Source of the DNA: Heliobacterium chlorum
GTDB lineage: Bacteria; Bacillota; Desulfitobacteriia; Heliobacteriales; Heliobacteriaceae
NCBI RefSeq assembly: GCF_014502795.1
Contig: NZ_JACVHF010000002.1
Location: 186,001-250,000 of the forward strand
Reading direction: 5' to 3'
DNA: 64,000 nucleotides
The notes below the pieces were generated by a model, which saw nothing but the letters and a program-made list of their open reading frames with translations, did no database searches and was not told the origin of the DNA. Positions 24,233-33,204 of this stretch are shown piece after piece. The position numbers were made by a program, and so were the translations under genes. How positions within the stretch are numbered: the first letter of the stretch is position 1; every line of letters starts with the position of its first letter.

Positions 24233-25458
24233 CGATATGGGCGAGAGTCCTGGAGGTACAAAGCGAGAATCAACCCGAAAAATGCTGCCAGCGATACGAC
24301 CAGACGAATGGGTGTATCCCCCAAGTGGTCTCGCAGCAACGTTCCTGCCAGCGGAAGTAAACTGACGGGAAGTTGAAGCAGGCTGTTTATCGCTACAAAG
24401 CCGGGTCTCTCCCGGTCACTGGGTATTTCCAATAAGTAATTGAATAAACTCAGTGAACCGGAGGAGGCGACCCCCTGCAAGGTAAAGGCGGTCACCAGCA
24501 AGGGTTGTAACCATTCATGAGAGGTTAAGATGTCACAGAGTACAAAAAGAAGCGGACAAAATAGAGCTAGAGCTGATGCGATGATCATGGCCGAGCGGTT
24601 TCCCTGCTTATCGCCGAGGTAGCCAAAAAGCAGCGCACCGGCAGCCGAGCCGGCGATGCTGTAGAAAATCATATCTCCCATACTCAGGTCCACATGAGGC
24701 TTTTCCAGTTGGGCAATGAGATAGTAGGGAGATGCGAGCAAGCTTAAGGACAGTGCGTACTGACAGAGTGTAAGATAGAGGAAACTGCTATTGTCTAAAC
24801 AGTGCCGAAACCAGGTACCGACGGCTGTAAGGCCTGCTGGCGGTAAAGACGATAATCGGACAGGCGATGGATCACGAGCCAGATGGAAAAAGAGCAGCGA
24901 CGGTAACAACAATAGATAGCCTACAGAAAAAACGGGGAGATAGTCGGTAGGTAAACCGTGATCGGCATCAGGGATCGCCTTAGAGATGATGTATCCAGCT
25001 GCGAGCGCCCCCGTGTTTCCGGCGACATGAATCCAGCCAAATAGTCGGCCTCGTCGACCCGTTTCTACGGAACGGCTAAAAAGATCCATCCAAGGTACTT
25101 GGATGATGCCTTCCCCAACAGAGAACAGAACAAAACAGAAAAAGAAAGAAAACAACGTCAGCTCCCCACCGGCGTTCGCGGCAAGCGTAAGCAGAAAGAA
25201 CAGCCATTGGGGCCGGTCGAAAAGCATAACTTTCCAAATGAAACGAACGGGATTCGATAGATGATGAACGACAGTCATCATGAACAATTGAGGCAGGACA
25301 AATCCGATCTGCTTGATGGCATAGGCAGAACCGACCCACATCTCTGAATGGCTGGCGGAATAGATAAAACTGGGGATGACGGTGTTTATATCGAAAAAAG
25401 CCGTGGCGATGATGTAAGCTAGAGCATCCCAAAAAAGAACAAGGCCGGTACGTATCAC
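24229..25458 (-). CDS. Major facilitator superfamily transporter
   Basis: About 409 residues with some twelve hydrophobic segments and the inter-domain pattern of MFS carriers (RGRLFGWIHVAGNTGALAAGYIIS in the first half, GYLGDKQGNRSAMI in the second). The substrate cannot be told. The start is uncertain: GTG at 25458 places the first helix just inside and avoids overlap with the divergent HD gene, whereas the longest frame begins at 25578, inside that gene. Its 3' end touches the flavoprotein remnant. Confidence 0.85.
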   Translation of the reverse strand: MIRTGLVLFWDALAYIIATAFFDINTVIPSFIYSASHSEMWVGSAYAIKQIGFVLPQLFMMTVVHHLSNPVRFIWKVMLFDRPQWLFFLLTLAANAGGELTLFSFFFCFVLFSVGEGIIQVPWMDLFSRSVETGRRGRLFGWIHVAGNTGALAAGYIISKAIPDADHGLPTDYLPVFSVGYLLLLPSLLFFHLARDPSPVRLSSLPPAGLTAVGTWFRHCLDNSSFLYLTLCQYALSLSLLASPYYLIAQLEKPHVDLSMGDMIFYSIAGSAAGALLFGYLGDKQGNRSAMIIASALALFCPLLFVLCDILTSHEWLQPLLVTAFTLQGVASSGSLSLFNYLLEIPSDRERPGFVAINSLLQLPVSLLPLAGTLLRDHLGDTPIRLVVSLAAFFGLILALYLQDSRPYR

Positions 25459-25534
25459 TTCCCACCACCCCCCTCGAAACTTTTTATTTCTCCCAGCGAA
25501 GTTTATTCGAGTAAACGAAAGGAAGGGGTTTAGG

Positions 25535-26128
25535 TTGCAACTGACATCCCGCTTTAGAGATGCTCTCATCTTTGCCATGCAACTCCATGCCGATCAAGAT
25601 CGAAAACTTACGGAACGTGAAAGGCTCAGTTGTAGTGAGCGAAAAAGACCTTACGTAGGGCATCTCCTGGCAGTGTCTTCTATGGTCATTGATTGTGGGA
25701 GGCCGGAAGATGAGGTGATCGCAGCTTTACTTCATGATGCTGTGGAAGACCGTGGCGGGAGGGCGATGGCAGAAAAAATCGCCAGCCTCTTTGGACCATC
25801 CGTAAGAGACCTCGTTTTAGAGTGCAGTGATGCCGAGGAAACACCAAAACCTCCGTGGCTGGAGCGAAAGCAAAAATACCTAGCCCATTTGGAAAAAGCG
25901 AGCACCGGGGCATTGTACGTCTCCCTGGCGGATAAAATTCATAATGGACGGTCTTTACTACTCGATATAGAGCGCTATGGCGAAGAGGTTTGGAACCGCT
26001 TTCATGCCACTAAGGAACAAACTCTTTGGTATTACGATGAATTCAGTAAGGTGATCCGCCGACGGTTGCCCGACGAAGTGCTAGTGCAGGAACTGACTCA
26101 AATCGTACAAGAATTGCATAAGATATAG
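25535..26128 (+). CDS. HD-domain phosphohydrolase, RelA/SpoT hydrolase type
   Basis: 197 residues consisting of one HD domain. VGHLLAVSSMV, AALLHDAVED (the HD with the ED pair typical of (p)ppGpp hydrolases) and SLADKIHNGRSLL match the SpoT hydrolase domain, while the synthetase and ACT/TGS parts are absent. This is the layout of small alarmone hydrolases, so 3'-pyrophosphate removal from (p)ppGpp or a related nucleotide is a reasonable inference. It starts with TTG behind AAGGAAGGGG and is divergent from the MFS gene. Confidence 0.85.
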   Translation: MQLTSRFRDALIFAMQLHADQDRKLTERERLSCSERKRPYVGHLLAVSSMVIDCGRPEDEVIAALLHDAVEDRGGRAMAEKIASLFGPSVRDLVLECSDAEETPKPPWLERKQKYLAHLEKASTGALYVSLADKIHNGRSLLLDIERYGEEVWNRFHATKEQTLWYYDEFSKVIRRRLPDEVLVQELTQIVQELHKI

Positions 26129-26264
26129 GGTTAATAAACTGCTGCGCTGCGGCAGTTTTATTTTTTGTGAGAGAATTTCTTAAAAGAAAGCAGGAAATAT
26201 TGGCGTTCTATCGAATTAATCATTTATTAAAATTTGAGCAGAAGCTGTTAGGAGGGACGTTAAA

Positions 26265-26393
26265 ATGGCCTGGGACAATGATGATTTCCCAAAAATTTGG
26301 GCGGACCTGTTAACGACAGAGGAGTTGGACTTTTTGTTGGGGTTGCTAAACCAATCGGAAAAGTTCACGAATCCGAATCCAGCCTATCGTTAA
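26265..26393 (+). CDS. 42-residue small protein
   Basis: AGGAGG lies 9 bp before the ATG, and an intrinsic terminator lies downstream, so this short acidic frame is probably translated. It starts MAWDNDDFPKIWADLL, has a helical middle (EELDFLLGLLNQ) and ends in NPNPAYR. No cysteine, signal peptide or membrane segment is visible. The family is unknown. Confidence 0.55.
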   Translation: MAWDNDDFPKIWADLLTTEELDFLLGLLNQSEKFTNPNPAYR

Positions 26394-26476
26394 CAATGTG
26401 GTTCTGATAAACCGCAAAGCAGATTGGATTTCCTAAAAACCGTGCGTAACTACTTAAGTCTATTTGTTTCGTTCTA

Positions 26477-26517
26477 AACTGTCAGAGAAAGGATTCTTTG
26501 ACGGTTTTTATTTTTTT
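26477..26517 (+). terminator. Terminator after the 42-residue gene
   Basis: AACTGTCAGAGAA pairs with TTCTTTGACGGTT, with one G-T pair and one mismatch, followed by TTTATTTTTTT. Confidence 0.7.
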
Positions 26518-26528
26518 CGATGGACAAA

Positions 26529-26565
26529 ATGAAAAGGCGAGGATCTGTTAAGTGATCCTCGCCTT
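26529..26565 (-). terminator. Rubrerythrin terminator
   Basis: AAGGCGAGGATC at 26534-26545 pairs perfectly with GATCCTCGCCTT at 26554-26565. The T-rich tail is on the minus strand, downstream of rubrerythrin. Confidence 0.75.
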
Positions 26566-26616
26566 GTAATCCTAAGACGATAATAAATTCTGTCTCCGGA
26601 AATATCCCTTTAATTT

Positions 26617-27156
26617 TTAAAAGTTTTTACAGGTCAGTTCAAAGTACGATTGAGGATGGCTACATGTGGGGCAGACCGTTGGCGCTTCCAGTCCTTCATG
26701 ACGATGACCGCAAACTCGGCACTGCCAGGTTTGGACGGCATCCTTACGAAAAACGGTGCCATTTTCAAGATTTTGGAGAAGTTCCCGATATCGCTCTTCA
26801 TGTTCCTTCTCGATTTGACCGACGCGGAGAAACAAGTCGGCAATCTCTAAAAACCCTTCTTCTCTCGCTGTTTCGGCGAACCCTTTATACATATCAGTCC
26901 ACTCTTCGTGTTCACCTTGAGCAGCATGTTCGAGGTTGGTTTTCGTATCACCGATTCCTTGGAGTAGCTTAAACCAGATTTTTGCGTGAGCCGATTCGTT
27001 CTCAGCCGTTTCTATAAATTTGGCGGCGATTTGTTCGTAACCTTCTTTTTTGGCGACACTCGCGAAAAAGGTATACTTATTTCGTGCCATGGATTCACCG
27101 GCAAAGGCAAGTTTTAAGTTGGCTTCCGTTTTTGTTCCTTTGAGTTTATCAGACAT
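26617..27156 (-). CDS. rbr: Rubrerythrin
   Basis: Non-haem diiron peroxidase that removes hydrogen peroxide in anaerobes. The N-terminal four-helix bundle carries the iron ligands in [23 protein letters not shown] and the later KEHEERY. The C-terminal rubredoxin-like domain has CRVCG and [11 protein letters not shown] for the Fe(Cys)4 site. 179 residues is standard. It is monocistronic, with its own terminator. Peroxide regulation is likely from the family, but I see no clear PerR box upstream. Confidence 0.97.
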   Translation of the reverse strand: MSDKLKGTKTEANLKLAFAGESMARNKYTFFASVAKKEGYEQIAAKFIETAENESAHAKIWFKLLQGIGDTKTNLEHAAQGEHEEWTDMYKGFAETAREEGFLEIADLFLRVGQIEKEHEERYRELLQNLENGTVFRKDAVQTWQCRVCGHRHEGLEAPTVCPTCSHPQSYFELTCKNF

Positions 27157-27461
27157 GGGCAGTAAACCTCCATAGAATAATATTTGTAATAATAATCACA
27201 TTCTACGCCGTTTCGGTAATTCCTCCCTGGAACTAGAGTTTTAGACGAAGGAATTCATAGTATTTTTTGAAAACAGGTAATATTTCATACATGAAGCTTT
27301 CGTCTGCTTTTATTTGAGGGAGGATATATAGTCCTGTTTCGCGAATTGTACATACTTGTGTTAAACAGTCGAATAGAGTCTTTTCCCGAACTCCAAAAAG
27401 TGTAAAATATCACAAGTGCTAGAATTTTGTTGTAGAAGATAGGCTTCACGGGGGGGAAGGC
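27157..27461. other. Intergenic region between divergent genes
   Basis: An AT-rich stretch of about 305 bp between rubrerythrin (minus) and the molybdopterin-binding gene (plus). It must hold both promoters, but I see no clear consensus boxes, repeat or small gene. Confidence 0.4.
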
Positions 27462-28496
27462 ATGAAAGTCCAACGGGTCAAGGTAGAAGATGCAGTAGGT
27501 ATGGTGATTCCCCATGATATGACCAAAATTGAAAAAGGCGGATTCAAAGGACCTTGTTTTCGCAAAGGCCATGTGATTCAAGATAAAGACGTTCCCGAAC
27601 TGCTTAGTATGGGTAAATCGCAGATTTTTGTACTGGACTTCGAAGCCGATGACGTCCATGAAGATGAAGCGGGAGTTCGACTCGGATCGGCTGCCGCCGG
27701 GGAAGGGGTTACTTGCAGTGAACCTCGAGAAAGCCGAGTCAATCTTTATGCAAATCAAAGGGGATTGCTAAAAATCAACGTACCGGCCCTAAAAGAGATC
27801 AATCGATTGCCGGAAGTGATCTTCTCGACGCTGACCAACAATACTCCAGTGCTAGAGGGAGACCTGTTAGCTGGAACGAAGGTGATTCCTTTAGCAGTCA
27901 AGGAGGAAGTCGTCCAATCAGCAGAAGAGATCTGTTTGAAATCTGGAAAAATCGTTGAGGTGGTCCCTTATCGGCCGATGGACGTAGGAATCGTTGTCAC
28001 CGGTGCCGAGGTGTTCTCTGGGCGGATTCAGGACAAATTTGGTCCTGTGCTGCAGCAAAAAGTCGAGATTTATGGTTCTCGATTGCTCAGTACCGACTAC
28101 GCACCGGATGACCCCGAGGTCATCGCGCAAAAGATTTCGGCGATGGTCGCAGCTGGAGCAGGAATGGTGTTGGTTAGTGGGGGAATGTCTGTCGACCCTG
28201 ATGACGTAACGCCCCAAGGGATCCGTTTGAGTGGGGCTGTTGTTGTTAAGTATGGAGCGCCGGTGTTGCCGGGAGCGATGTTTATGCTGGCCTATCATGG
28301 CGACGTGCCGGTTATCGGCATCCCCGCTTGCGGTATGTATTTTCGCATCACTCTACTGGATCTAATCCTGCCTCGGATCTTTGCCGGAGAACGAATCGAT
28401 AGCGATGACATTATAGAGATGGCCCATGGAGGCCTTTGCCGCAGTTGTACAGAATGTCATTTTCCTCGGTGCAGCTTCGGTCAAGGTGGCAGATAG
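27462..28496 (+). CDS. Molybdopterin-binding protein (MoeA/MogA-like domain)
   Basis: 344 residues. The central part contains a MoCF-biosynthesis domain: DVGIVVTGAEVFSGRIQDKF, then MVLVSGGMSVDPDDVTPQGIR and, near the end, VIGIPACGMYF. This domain binds molybdopterin during cofactor maturation. The N-terminal part resembles the SAF-like region of related proteins. The C-terminus ends with LCRSCTECHFPRC, four cysteines that may hold zinc or an Fe-S cluster. It starts the group continuing with XdhC and YqeB, so the role is probably cofactor handling for a selenium-dependent molybdenum hydroxylase. Confidence 0.88.
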   Translation: MKVQRVKVEDAVGMVIPHDMTKIEKGGFKGPCFRKGHVIQDKDVPELLSMGKSQIFVLDFEADDVHEDEAGVRLGSAAAGEGVTCSEPRESRVNLYANQRGLLKINVPALKEINRLPEVIFSTLTNNTPVLEGDLLAGTKVIPLAVKEEVVQSAEEICLKSGKIVEVVPYRPMDVGIVVTGAEVFSGRIQDKFGPVLQQKVEIYGSRLLSTDYAPDDPEVIAQKISAMVAAGAGMVLVSGGMSVDPDDVTPQGIRLSGAVVVKYGAPVLPGAMFMLAYHGDVPVIGIPACGMYFRITLLDLILPRIFAGERIDSDDIIEMAHGGLCRSCTECHFPRCSFGQGGR

Positions 28497-28555
28497 ATGA
28501 GGATAAGCATTGTTCCACCCAAAGGAATTATCGTAGGTAAGGATGGAGATGACCT

Positions 28556-29662
28556 ATGATATATGCCAAGCTTTTAGAGATTTTAAATCGTCGAGAAACG
28601 GCTGTTCTGATCACTGTCATCCAGGTTCGAAGGACCCCTCCGATGCTCCTTGACCAGGCTGTAAAGGACGACATCCACCGTATCGGTGTAGGGAAAAATC
28701 GCTTATGGTCCCCTGAATGGATAGAGGGATCGCTCGGTGACTTGGGACTGGAGGATGTGGCAGACAGCTTAGCGGAAGAAGTCTATCGTTCGGGAAAGCT
28801 GACCCTCAGGAAAGGACTACGAAACGATCAGGGAGAGGAAATCACTCTCGTCGGTGAACCTTTTTTTCCCCCTGATGAACTCGTCGTGCTCGGTGGCGGT
28901 CATATTTCACAGGCCTTGGTCCCGATCACCGCTATGCTCGGATATCAGATCACTGTTGTCGACGACCGGCCTTCCTTCGCTCATCGGGAGAAGTTTCCCG
29001 ATGCAGAGCTGGTGATTTGTGATGATTTTGTCCATGCCATCGGTAAGCTTCCCTTGCACCGACGCTGCAGTGTGGTCATCGTCACCCGAGGACATCGCCA
29101 TGATCTTCTCTGCTTGGAGCAAGTGTCGGAAAAGAACCTAGCCTATTTAGGCATGATCGGCAGTCGTCGTAGAGTACACCTGATTCGAAATCTCTTGCAG
29201 GAAAAGGACATCGATCCCGGTCTGATGGAACGTCTCCATATGCCTATCGGACTCGATATTGGCGCTGAAACACCGGAAGAAATAGCCGTCAGCATTGCCG
29301 CCGAACTGATCAAGTATCGTCAAGGCGGGATCACCATGCAGGACATAGACTTACTAAGGGCTTTAGTAGAATCCGCACAAAAAGGGCTACCGGCGGCACT
29401 GGCGACAGTCATCGCCACACAAGGTTCCACGCCCCGCAAGGCTGGCGCGAAACTTCTCATCTTCCAGGATGGAAGGATGATGGGGACCATCGGAGGCGGT
29501 TGTATCGAAGGGGAAGTTCGCCGGGAGGCGTTGCAGCGAATAGAGAGCGGAGAACCGGGATTGTATCGCTTTTCCTTGAATAGTGACGATGCGGCTGAAG
29601 AGGGAATGGCTTGTGGCGGCACCATGGAAGTTTTCATCGCTCCAGTCGGTAAAGGGGATTGA
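28556..29662 (+). CDS. XdhC/CoxI family maturation factor
   Basis: 368 residues. XdhC proteins sulfurate and insert molybdenum cofactor into hydroxylases. A Rossmann region near residue 110 (ELVVLGGGHISQALVPI) precedes VVTRGHRHDLLCLE and GMIGSRRRV. A clear CoxI-type domain lies at the C-terminus (ATQGSTPRKAGAKLL, TIGGGCIEGEVRREA, ACGGTMEVFI). The first 100 residues look like a degenerate copy of that domain. In many XdhC proteins the CoxI domain comes first, so this order is unusual. Positioned between the MoeA-like gene and yqeB, it belongs to the molybdenum hydroxylase system. Confidence 0.9.
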   Translation: MIYAKLLEILNRRETAVLITVIQVRRTPPMLLDQAVKDDIHRIGVGKNRLWSPEWIEGSLGDLGLEDVADSLAEEVYRSGKLTLRKGLRNDQGEEITLVGEPFFPPDELVVLGGGHISQALVPITAMLGYQITVVDDRPSFAHREKFPDAELVICDDFVHAIGKLPLHRRCSVVIVTRGHRHDLLCLEQVSEKNLAYLGMIGSRRRVHLIRNLLQEKDIDPGLMERLHMPIGLDIGAETPEEIAVSIAAELIKYRQGGITMQDIDLLRALVESAQKGLPAALATVIATQGSTPRKAGAKLLIFQDGRMMGTIGGGCIEGEVRREALQRIESGEPGLYRFSLNSDDAAEEGMACGGTMEVFIAPVGKGD

Positions 29663-29666
29663 TTCT

Positions 29667-30488
29667 ATGGAAAGACTTCGGATCGTCATCAAAGGTGCCG
29701 GTGATTTAGCCAGTGGTGTTGCTCATCGGCTCTACCGCTCCGGATTTGTGCCGGTTATGACCGAACTGGAGCATCCCTTGGTTGTTCGCCGGACCGTGTC
29801 TTTTGCTGAAGCGATTTATTCCGGTGAGGCGACTGTGGAAGGGGTTACCGCCAAAAGGGTCATGAATCTAGAAGAGGCCATGGAATACCGCCGAAAAAGG
29901 ATCATCCCGGTGCTTCCCGATGTGTCCGGGCAGGTGATTCTGGAAATGAGGCCCCATGTGCTCATTGACGCTACTGTGGCCAAGGAGAATCTGGGAACGA
30001 GCATCGATGATGCGCCAGTCGTGATCGCTTTAGGCCCCGGATTTTACGCGGGGAAGGATGTCCATGCCGTCGTAGAGACCAAGCGCGGCCATTATCTCGG
30101 ACGGGTGATCTGGGAAGGTCCCGCCATTGCGAATACGGGGATTCCTGGCGAAATCGGCGGCTTCAGTCACGAGCGCTTGTTACGAGCGCCGGTGGACGGG
30201 ACTTTTACCGCTGTTAAAGCCATCGGTGATCTGGTCAAAGCGGGCGATATCGTGGGGAATGTCGGTGGTCATCCCGTTGAAAGTACGATTCCGGGCATGC
30301 TGCGCGGGTTGATCAAAGATGGAATAACAGTCACATCAGGAATGAAAATCGGAGATGTGGATCCGCGAGCCGATCGGGACTCCTGTTTTACCATCAGCGA
30401 TAAGGCGAGAGCTGTCGCCGGCGGGGTTCTTGAGGCCATGCTGGCCGCTAGCAAAAACTATGGTAATTGGGGCATAGATATCGTATAA
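29667..30488 (+). CDS. yqeB: YqeB, selenium-dependent molybdenum hydroxylase accessory protein
   Basis: 274 residues. RIVIKGAGDLASGVAHRLYRSGF at the N-terminus is a Rossmann-like dinucleotide-binding site typical of the YqeB (EF2563) family. ALGPGFYAGKDVHAVVET is the next conserved block, and the C-terminal half has a lipoyl/biotinyl-like region (PVDGTFTAVKAIGDLVKAGDIVG). ATG at 29667, 4 bp after the xdhC stop, is preferred over an upstream in-frame ATG. The family is a marker for selenium-dependent molybdenum hydroxylases; the hydroxylase itself and selD/yqeC are not in the window. Confidence 0.9.
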   Translation: MERLRIVIKGAGDLASGVAHRLYRSGFVPVMTELEHPLVVRRTVSFAEAIYSGEATVEGVTAKRVMNLEEAMEYRRKRIIPVLPDVSGQVILEMRPHVLIDATVAKENLGTSIDDAPVVIALGPGFYAGKDVHAVVETKRGHYLGRVIWEGPAIANTGIPGEIGGFSHERLLRAPVDGTFTAVKAIGDLVKAGDIVGNVGGHPVESTIPGMLRGLIKDGITVTSGMKIGDVDPRADRDSCFTISDKARAVAGGVLEAMLAASKNYGNWGIDIV

Positions 30489-30523
30489 TACTTCTAGAAA
30501 AAGTGCATATTGAGTAAATAGGA

Positions 30524-30559
30524 GGAGCCTGTCATCGACAGGCTCCTTTTTGTCTTTTT
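30524..30559 (+). terminator. Terminator of the molybdenum-hydroxylase accessory operon
   Basis: GGAGCCTGTC at 30524-30533, loop ATC, GACAGGCTCC at 30537-30546, then TTTTTGTCTTTTT. Confidence 0.9.
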
Positions 30560-30587
30560 GCACTGGAAAAGGGAGGAACTAAAGGAT

Positions 30588-31865
30588 ATGACGGATGTTG
30601 GATTTATCGCTTCGATCGTGATCTTTGTGATTACTTATGGTCTGATTATCTGGGAAAAAATCCCCCGGGCCACTACGGCTATGCTAGGGGGACTCGTGAT
30701 GATCTTGCTGGGCTTTTTAACCCAGGAAGTGGCCATCAAGGATGACATCGATTTCAATACGCTCGGCTTATTAATCGGCATGATGATCCTCGTAGCCATC
30801 ACTCGCCGCACCGGTATTTTTGAAGCCTTAGCCATCTGGGCGGCCCAGGTGACCCACGGCAATCCCCTCTATCTGTTAGGGTTGTTATCGTTGATTACAG
30901 CATTTGCCTCTGCCTTGTTGGACAACGTAACAGCAGTTCTTCTGATTGCGCCGATTTCCATCATCTTAGCCGATACGTTGAAAGTGAATCCCATACCCTA
31001 TCTGATTACAGAAGTGCTAGCTTCCAACATCGGCGGTACAGCGACCCTGATCGGTGATCCCCCGAATATCATGATTGGCAGTTCAACAGGACTTGGCTTC
31101 ATGGATTTTTTGATTCACCTAGCTCCTATTGCGCTGCTGATTCTGCTGGTTTCGACGGCACTCTTGATGGTGATCTACCGTAAAGAGTTAAAAGGTGATG
31201 AAGCAAGCCGCCGGAAGATCCTGATTATGGAGCCGAAGGAAGAAATCAAGGACTGGGCGCTGCTCAAAAAGTCACTGGTTGTCTTAGGGCTGACGATCGT
31301 CGGCTTCACCTTACACGGGATACTTCATCTTGAATCAGCCACGATTGCACTGACCGGTGCCATGGTGCTGATGATCATCAGCCGGGAAGAACCGGAAGAT
31401 ATCTTGCTCCATGTGGAATGGCCGACGATCTTCTTTTTTATCGGTCTCTTTGTCCTCGTGGGGGGACTGAAGTCGACTGGTGTCATCGCTTCGCTGGCAC
31501 AATGGGCTCTCACGGTTACTCAAGGCAACACACAAACGACATCCTTTTTAATCATGTGGCTTTCCGCCATCGCTTCCGGCTTTGTAGACAATATTCCCTT
31601 TGTGGCGACCATGATCCCGATGATTCACGAGATGGGTGCCCTGTCAGGCATGGATTTAGGGCCGGTCTGGTGGTCACTGGCACTCGGTGCCTGTTTGGGC
31701 GGCAACGGGACGCTTGTCGGTGCGTCGGCCAACATCATCGTCGCGGGTATTGCCGAAAAGGCAGGAGTGCCCATATCTTTCCGAAAGTTTCTGGTGATTG
31801 GATTTCCTTTCATGCTCCTGTCTGTCGCCATATCGCATCTGTACGTTTATGTAAGGTACTTTTAA
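30588..31865 (+). CDS. ArsB/NhaD family anion/sodium permease
   Basis: About 425 residues with ten or more hydrophobic segments. GNTLVGASANIIV-type helix breaks are visible twice (IGGTATLIGDPPNIMIGSS and GGNGTLVGASANIIVAGIA), the inverted-repeat motif of the ion-transporter superfamily that includes ArsB, NhaD and the P protein. DNVTAVLLIAPISI and DNIPFVATMIPMI are the matching DN motifs. Start at 30588 fits GGGAGG and AAAGGAT upstream. Arsenite, sodium or dicarboxylate could be the substrate; no ars gene is nearby. Confidence 0.9.
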   Translation: MTDVGFIASIVIFVITYGLIIWEKIPRATTAMLGGLVMILLGFLTQEVAIKDDIDFNTLGLLIGMMILVAITRRTGIFEALAIWAAQVTHGNPLYLLGLLSLITAFASALLDNVTAVLLIAPISIILADTLKVNPIPYLITEVLASNIGGTATLIGDPPNIMIGSSTGLGFMDFLIHLAPIALLILLVSTALLMVIYRKELKGDEASRRKILIMEPKEEIKDWALLKKSLVVLGLTIVGFTLHGILHLESATIALTGAMVLMIISREEPEDILLHVEWPTIFFFIGLFVLVGGLKSTGVIASLAQWALTVTQGNTQTTSFLIMWLSAIASGFVDNIPFVATMIPMIHEMGALSGMDLGPVWWSLALGACLGGNGTLVGASANIIVAGIAEKAGVPISFRKFLVIGFPFMLLSVAISHLYVYVRYF

Positions 31866-31908
31866 ACCACGAAGTTTTTCGACAGATGGAACATTATCCT
31901 ATTTTACG

Positions 31909-31955
31909 AAGAAAGCCCGAAAGAGCGACGACGGTCGCTTTTCGGGCTTTCTTAA
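31909..31955. terminator. Terminator between the permease and cbiN
   Basis: AAGAAAGCCCGAAA at 31909-31922 pairs with TTTCGGGCTTTCTT at 31940-31953, with an inner GCGAC/GTCGC extension. It can serve both convergent genes. Confidence 0.85.
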
Positions 31956-32003
31956 CCTATTATAGTTTGAAATATACACGACCGCTCTGGGGCGAAGGTC
32001 TTC

Positions 32004-32339
32004 CTATTGTACAGAAGGTTCTTTGCCGAGTTTCGTGTCTAGGGGGTTCGAGCGTTTTCGTTTTTGACCTATGTAGTAGCCGATAAAGCCTGCTCCCAAT
32101 GTTGCCTGCAGAGCGAAAAGAAGACTTTCAATTTCACTAGAGGGAGGCTCCCAGAACGATTGAAACCATGGTTTATAGTCGGGGTTGATTTCTTGAATCG
32201 CTGCTTCAGCTTGATCATCAGTACCGGAGAAAGCTGCATTCCCCTCAGAAAAATGATGGGACATAAACAGTGGAAGCGCAGATAAAAGAACGGCAGCGGC
32301 GATGAGCAGGATGTTGTTGCGTATAGAAAACTTGCTCAT
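32004..32339 (-). CDS. cbiN: Cobalt transport protein CbiN
   Basis: Small auxiliary membrane subunit of the cobalt energy-coupling-factor transporter. 111 residues with two transmembrane helices flanking the external loop. The family block [22 protein letters not shown] is present, followed by [27 protein letters not shown]. Its start overlaps the stop of cbiM by 4 bp. The ATPase (CbiO) and CbiQ subunits are not downstream, where the strand ends at a terminator. Confidence 0.94.
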   Translation of the reverse strand: MSKFSIRNNILLIAAAVLLSALPLFMSHHFSEGNAAFSGTDDQAEAAIQEINPDYKPWFQSFWEPPSSEIESLLFALQATLGAGFIGYYIGQKRKRSNPLDTKLGKEPSVQ

Positions 32340-33013
32340 GCTTTTACCTCCTTTTTATGAAAGACATTAAGTAATGAGAGTTCGTGGCCGCTATATTTGG
32401 CCAGCGTATTGAAGATGACAACGGTGATGAAACCTTCACTAATCGCCAGTGGGATCTGGGTGACTGCGAAGATGGTGCTAAACTTAACAAAGGAGGCCAT
32501 AAAGCCGCCAACAGGATCGGGAAAAGCTAAGGCCAACTGAACAGATGTAGTAACGTAGGTGGAGAGGTCAGCCAGAGCTGCCGCTAGAAATACGGATACT
32601 GTGGTCGGGATATTGAGACGTTGCCCCAAACGATATATACCGTAGGCCACAAAGGGTCCGACGACAGCCATAGAAAAAACGTTGGCCCCTAAAGTTGTGA
32701 TGCCCCCATGGGCTAGCAACAGAGCTTGGAACAAGAGTACAATCGTACCTAAAGCAGACATAACCGTGGGGCGGAAGAGAATCGCCCCCAAGCCGGCACC
32801 CGTAGGGTGGGAGCTACTGCCTGTGACAGAGGGTAGTTTTAAAGCAGAGAGGACAAAGGAAAAAGCACCTGAAACACCGAGCAGCATTTTTGCTTCCGGA
32901 TTCTCTTTTACTGTTTTTTGGATAGAGCGAACCCCGTGAACGACGAAGGGGGCCGAGGCGGCCGTCCATGCGGCAGCGTGTGTGGCAGGCAAAAAGCCTT
33001 CCATAATGTGCAT
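32336..33013 (-). CDS. cbiM: Cobalt-binding transport protein CbiM
   Basis: Substrate-binding S component for Co2+ uptake. The N-terminus is [16 protein letters not shown]; His2 and the following residues coordinate cobalt in characterised CbiM/NikM, so the ATG at 33013 (AGGAGG 8 bp upstream) is surely right. Six or seven hydrophobic helices follow. 225 residues is typical. Expression is controlled by the cobalamin riboswitch upstream, which fits cobalt supply for vitamin B12. Confidence 0.96.
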   Translation of the reverse strand: MHIMEGFLPATHAAAWTAASAPFVVHGVRSIQKTVKENPEAKMLLGVSGAFSFVLSALKLPSVTGSSSHPTGAGLGAILFRPTVMSALGTIVLLFQALLLAHGGITTLGANVFSMAVVGPFVAYGIYRLGQRLNIPTTVSVFLAAALADLSTYVTTSVQLALAFPDPVGGFMASFVKFSTIFAVTQIPLAISEGFITVVIFNTLAKYSGHELSLLNVFHKKEVKA

Positions 33014-33057
33014 AGTCTAACCTCCTGTTTCAGTTAGGATGAAATAGAACGCTCTGA

Positions 33058-33097
33058 AAATTAAAATACCCCTGCAAGGTCTGAGCCCGGCAGGGGG
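33058..33097 (-). terminator. Riboswitch-controlled terminator before cbiM
   Basis: On the minus strand CCCCTGC...GCAGGGG (33090-33096 with 33069-33075) is followed by TATTTTAATTTT. Lying between the riboswitch and cbiM, it is the likely expression platform, forming when cobalamin is bound. Confidence 0.7.
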
Positions 33098-33204
33098 GAG
33101 TGTGTGAAATTCAGATCTAGTGTCGCTTGAAAAATTCTTCACGATATGCGACGATAACCATTTCTGAACCATCACCTCCCCATCGGCCGTGGGTCAATGC
33201 GGTG

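Noticed and set aside
27157-27210. PerR box upstream of rubrerythrin
   Set aside because: The AT-rich stretch near 27176-27197 is not a good inverted repeat of the PerR consensus type.
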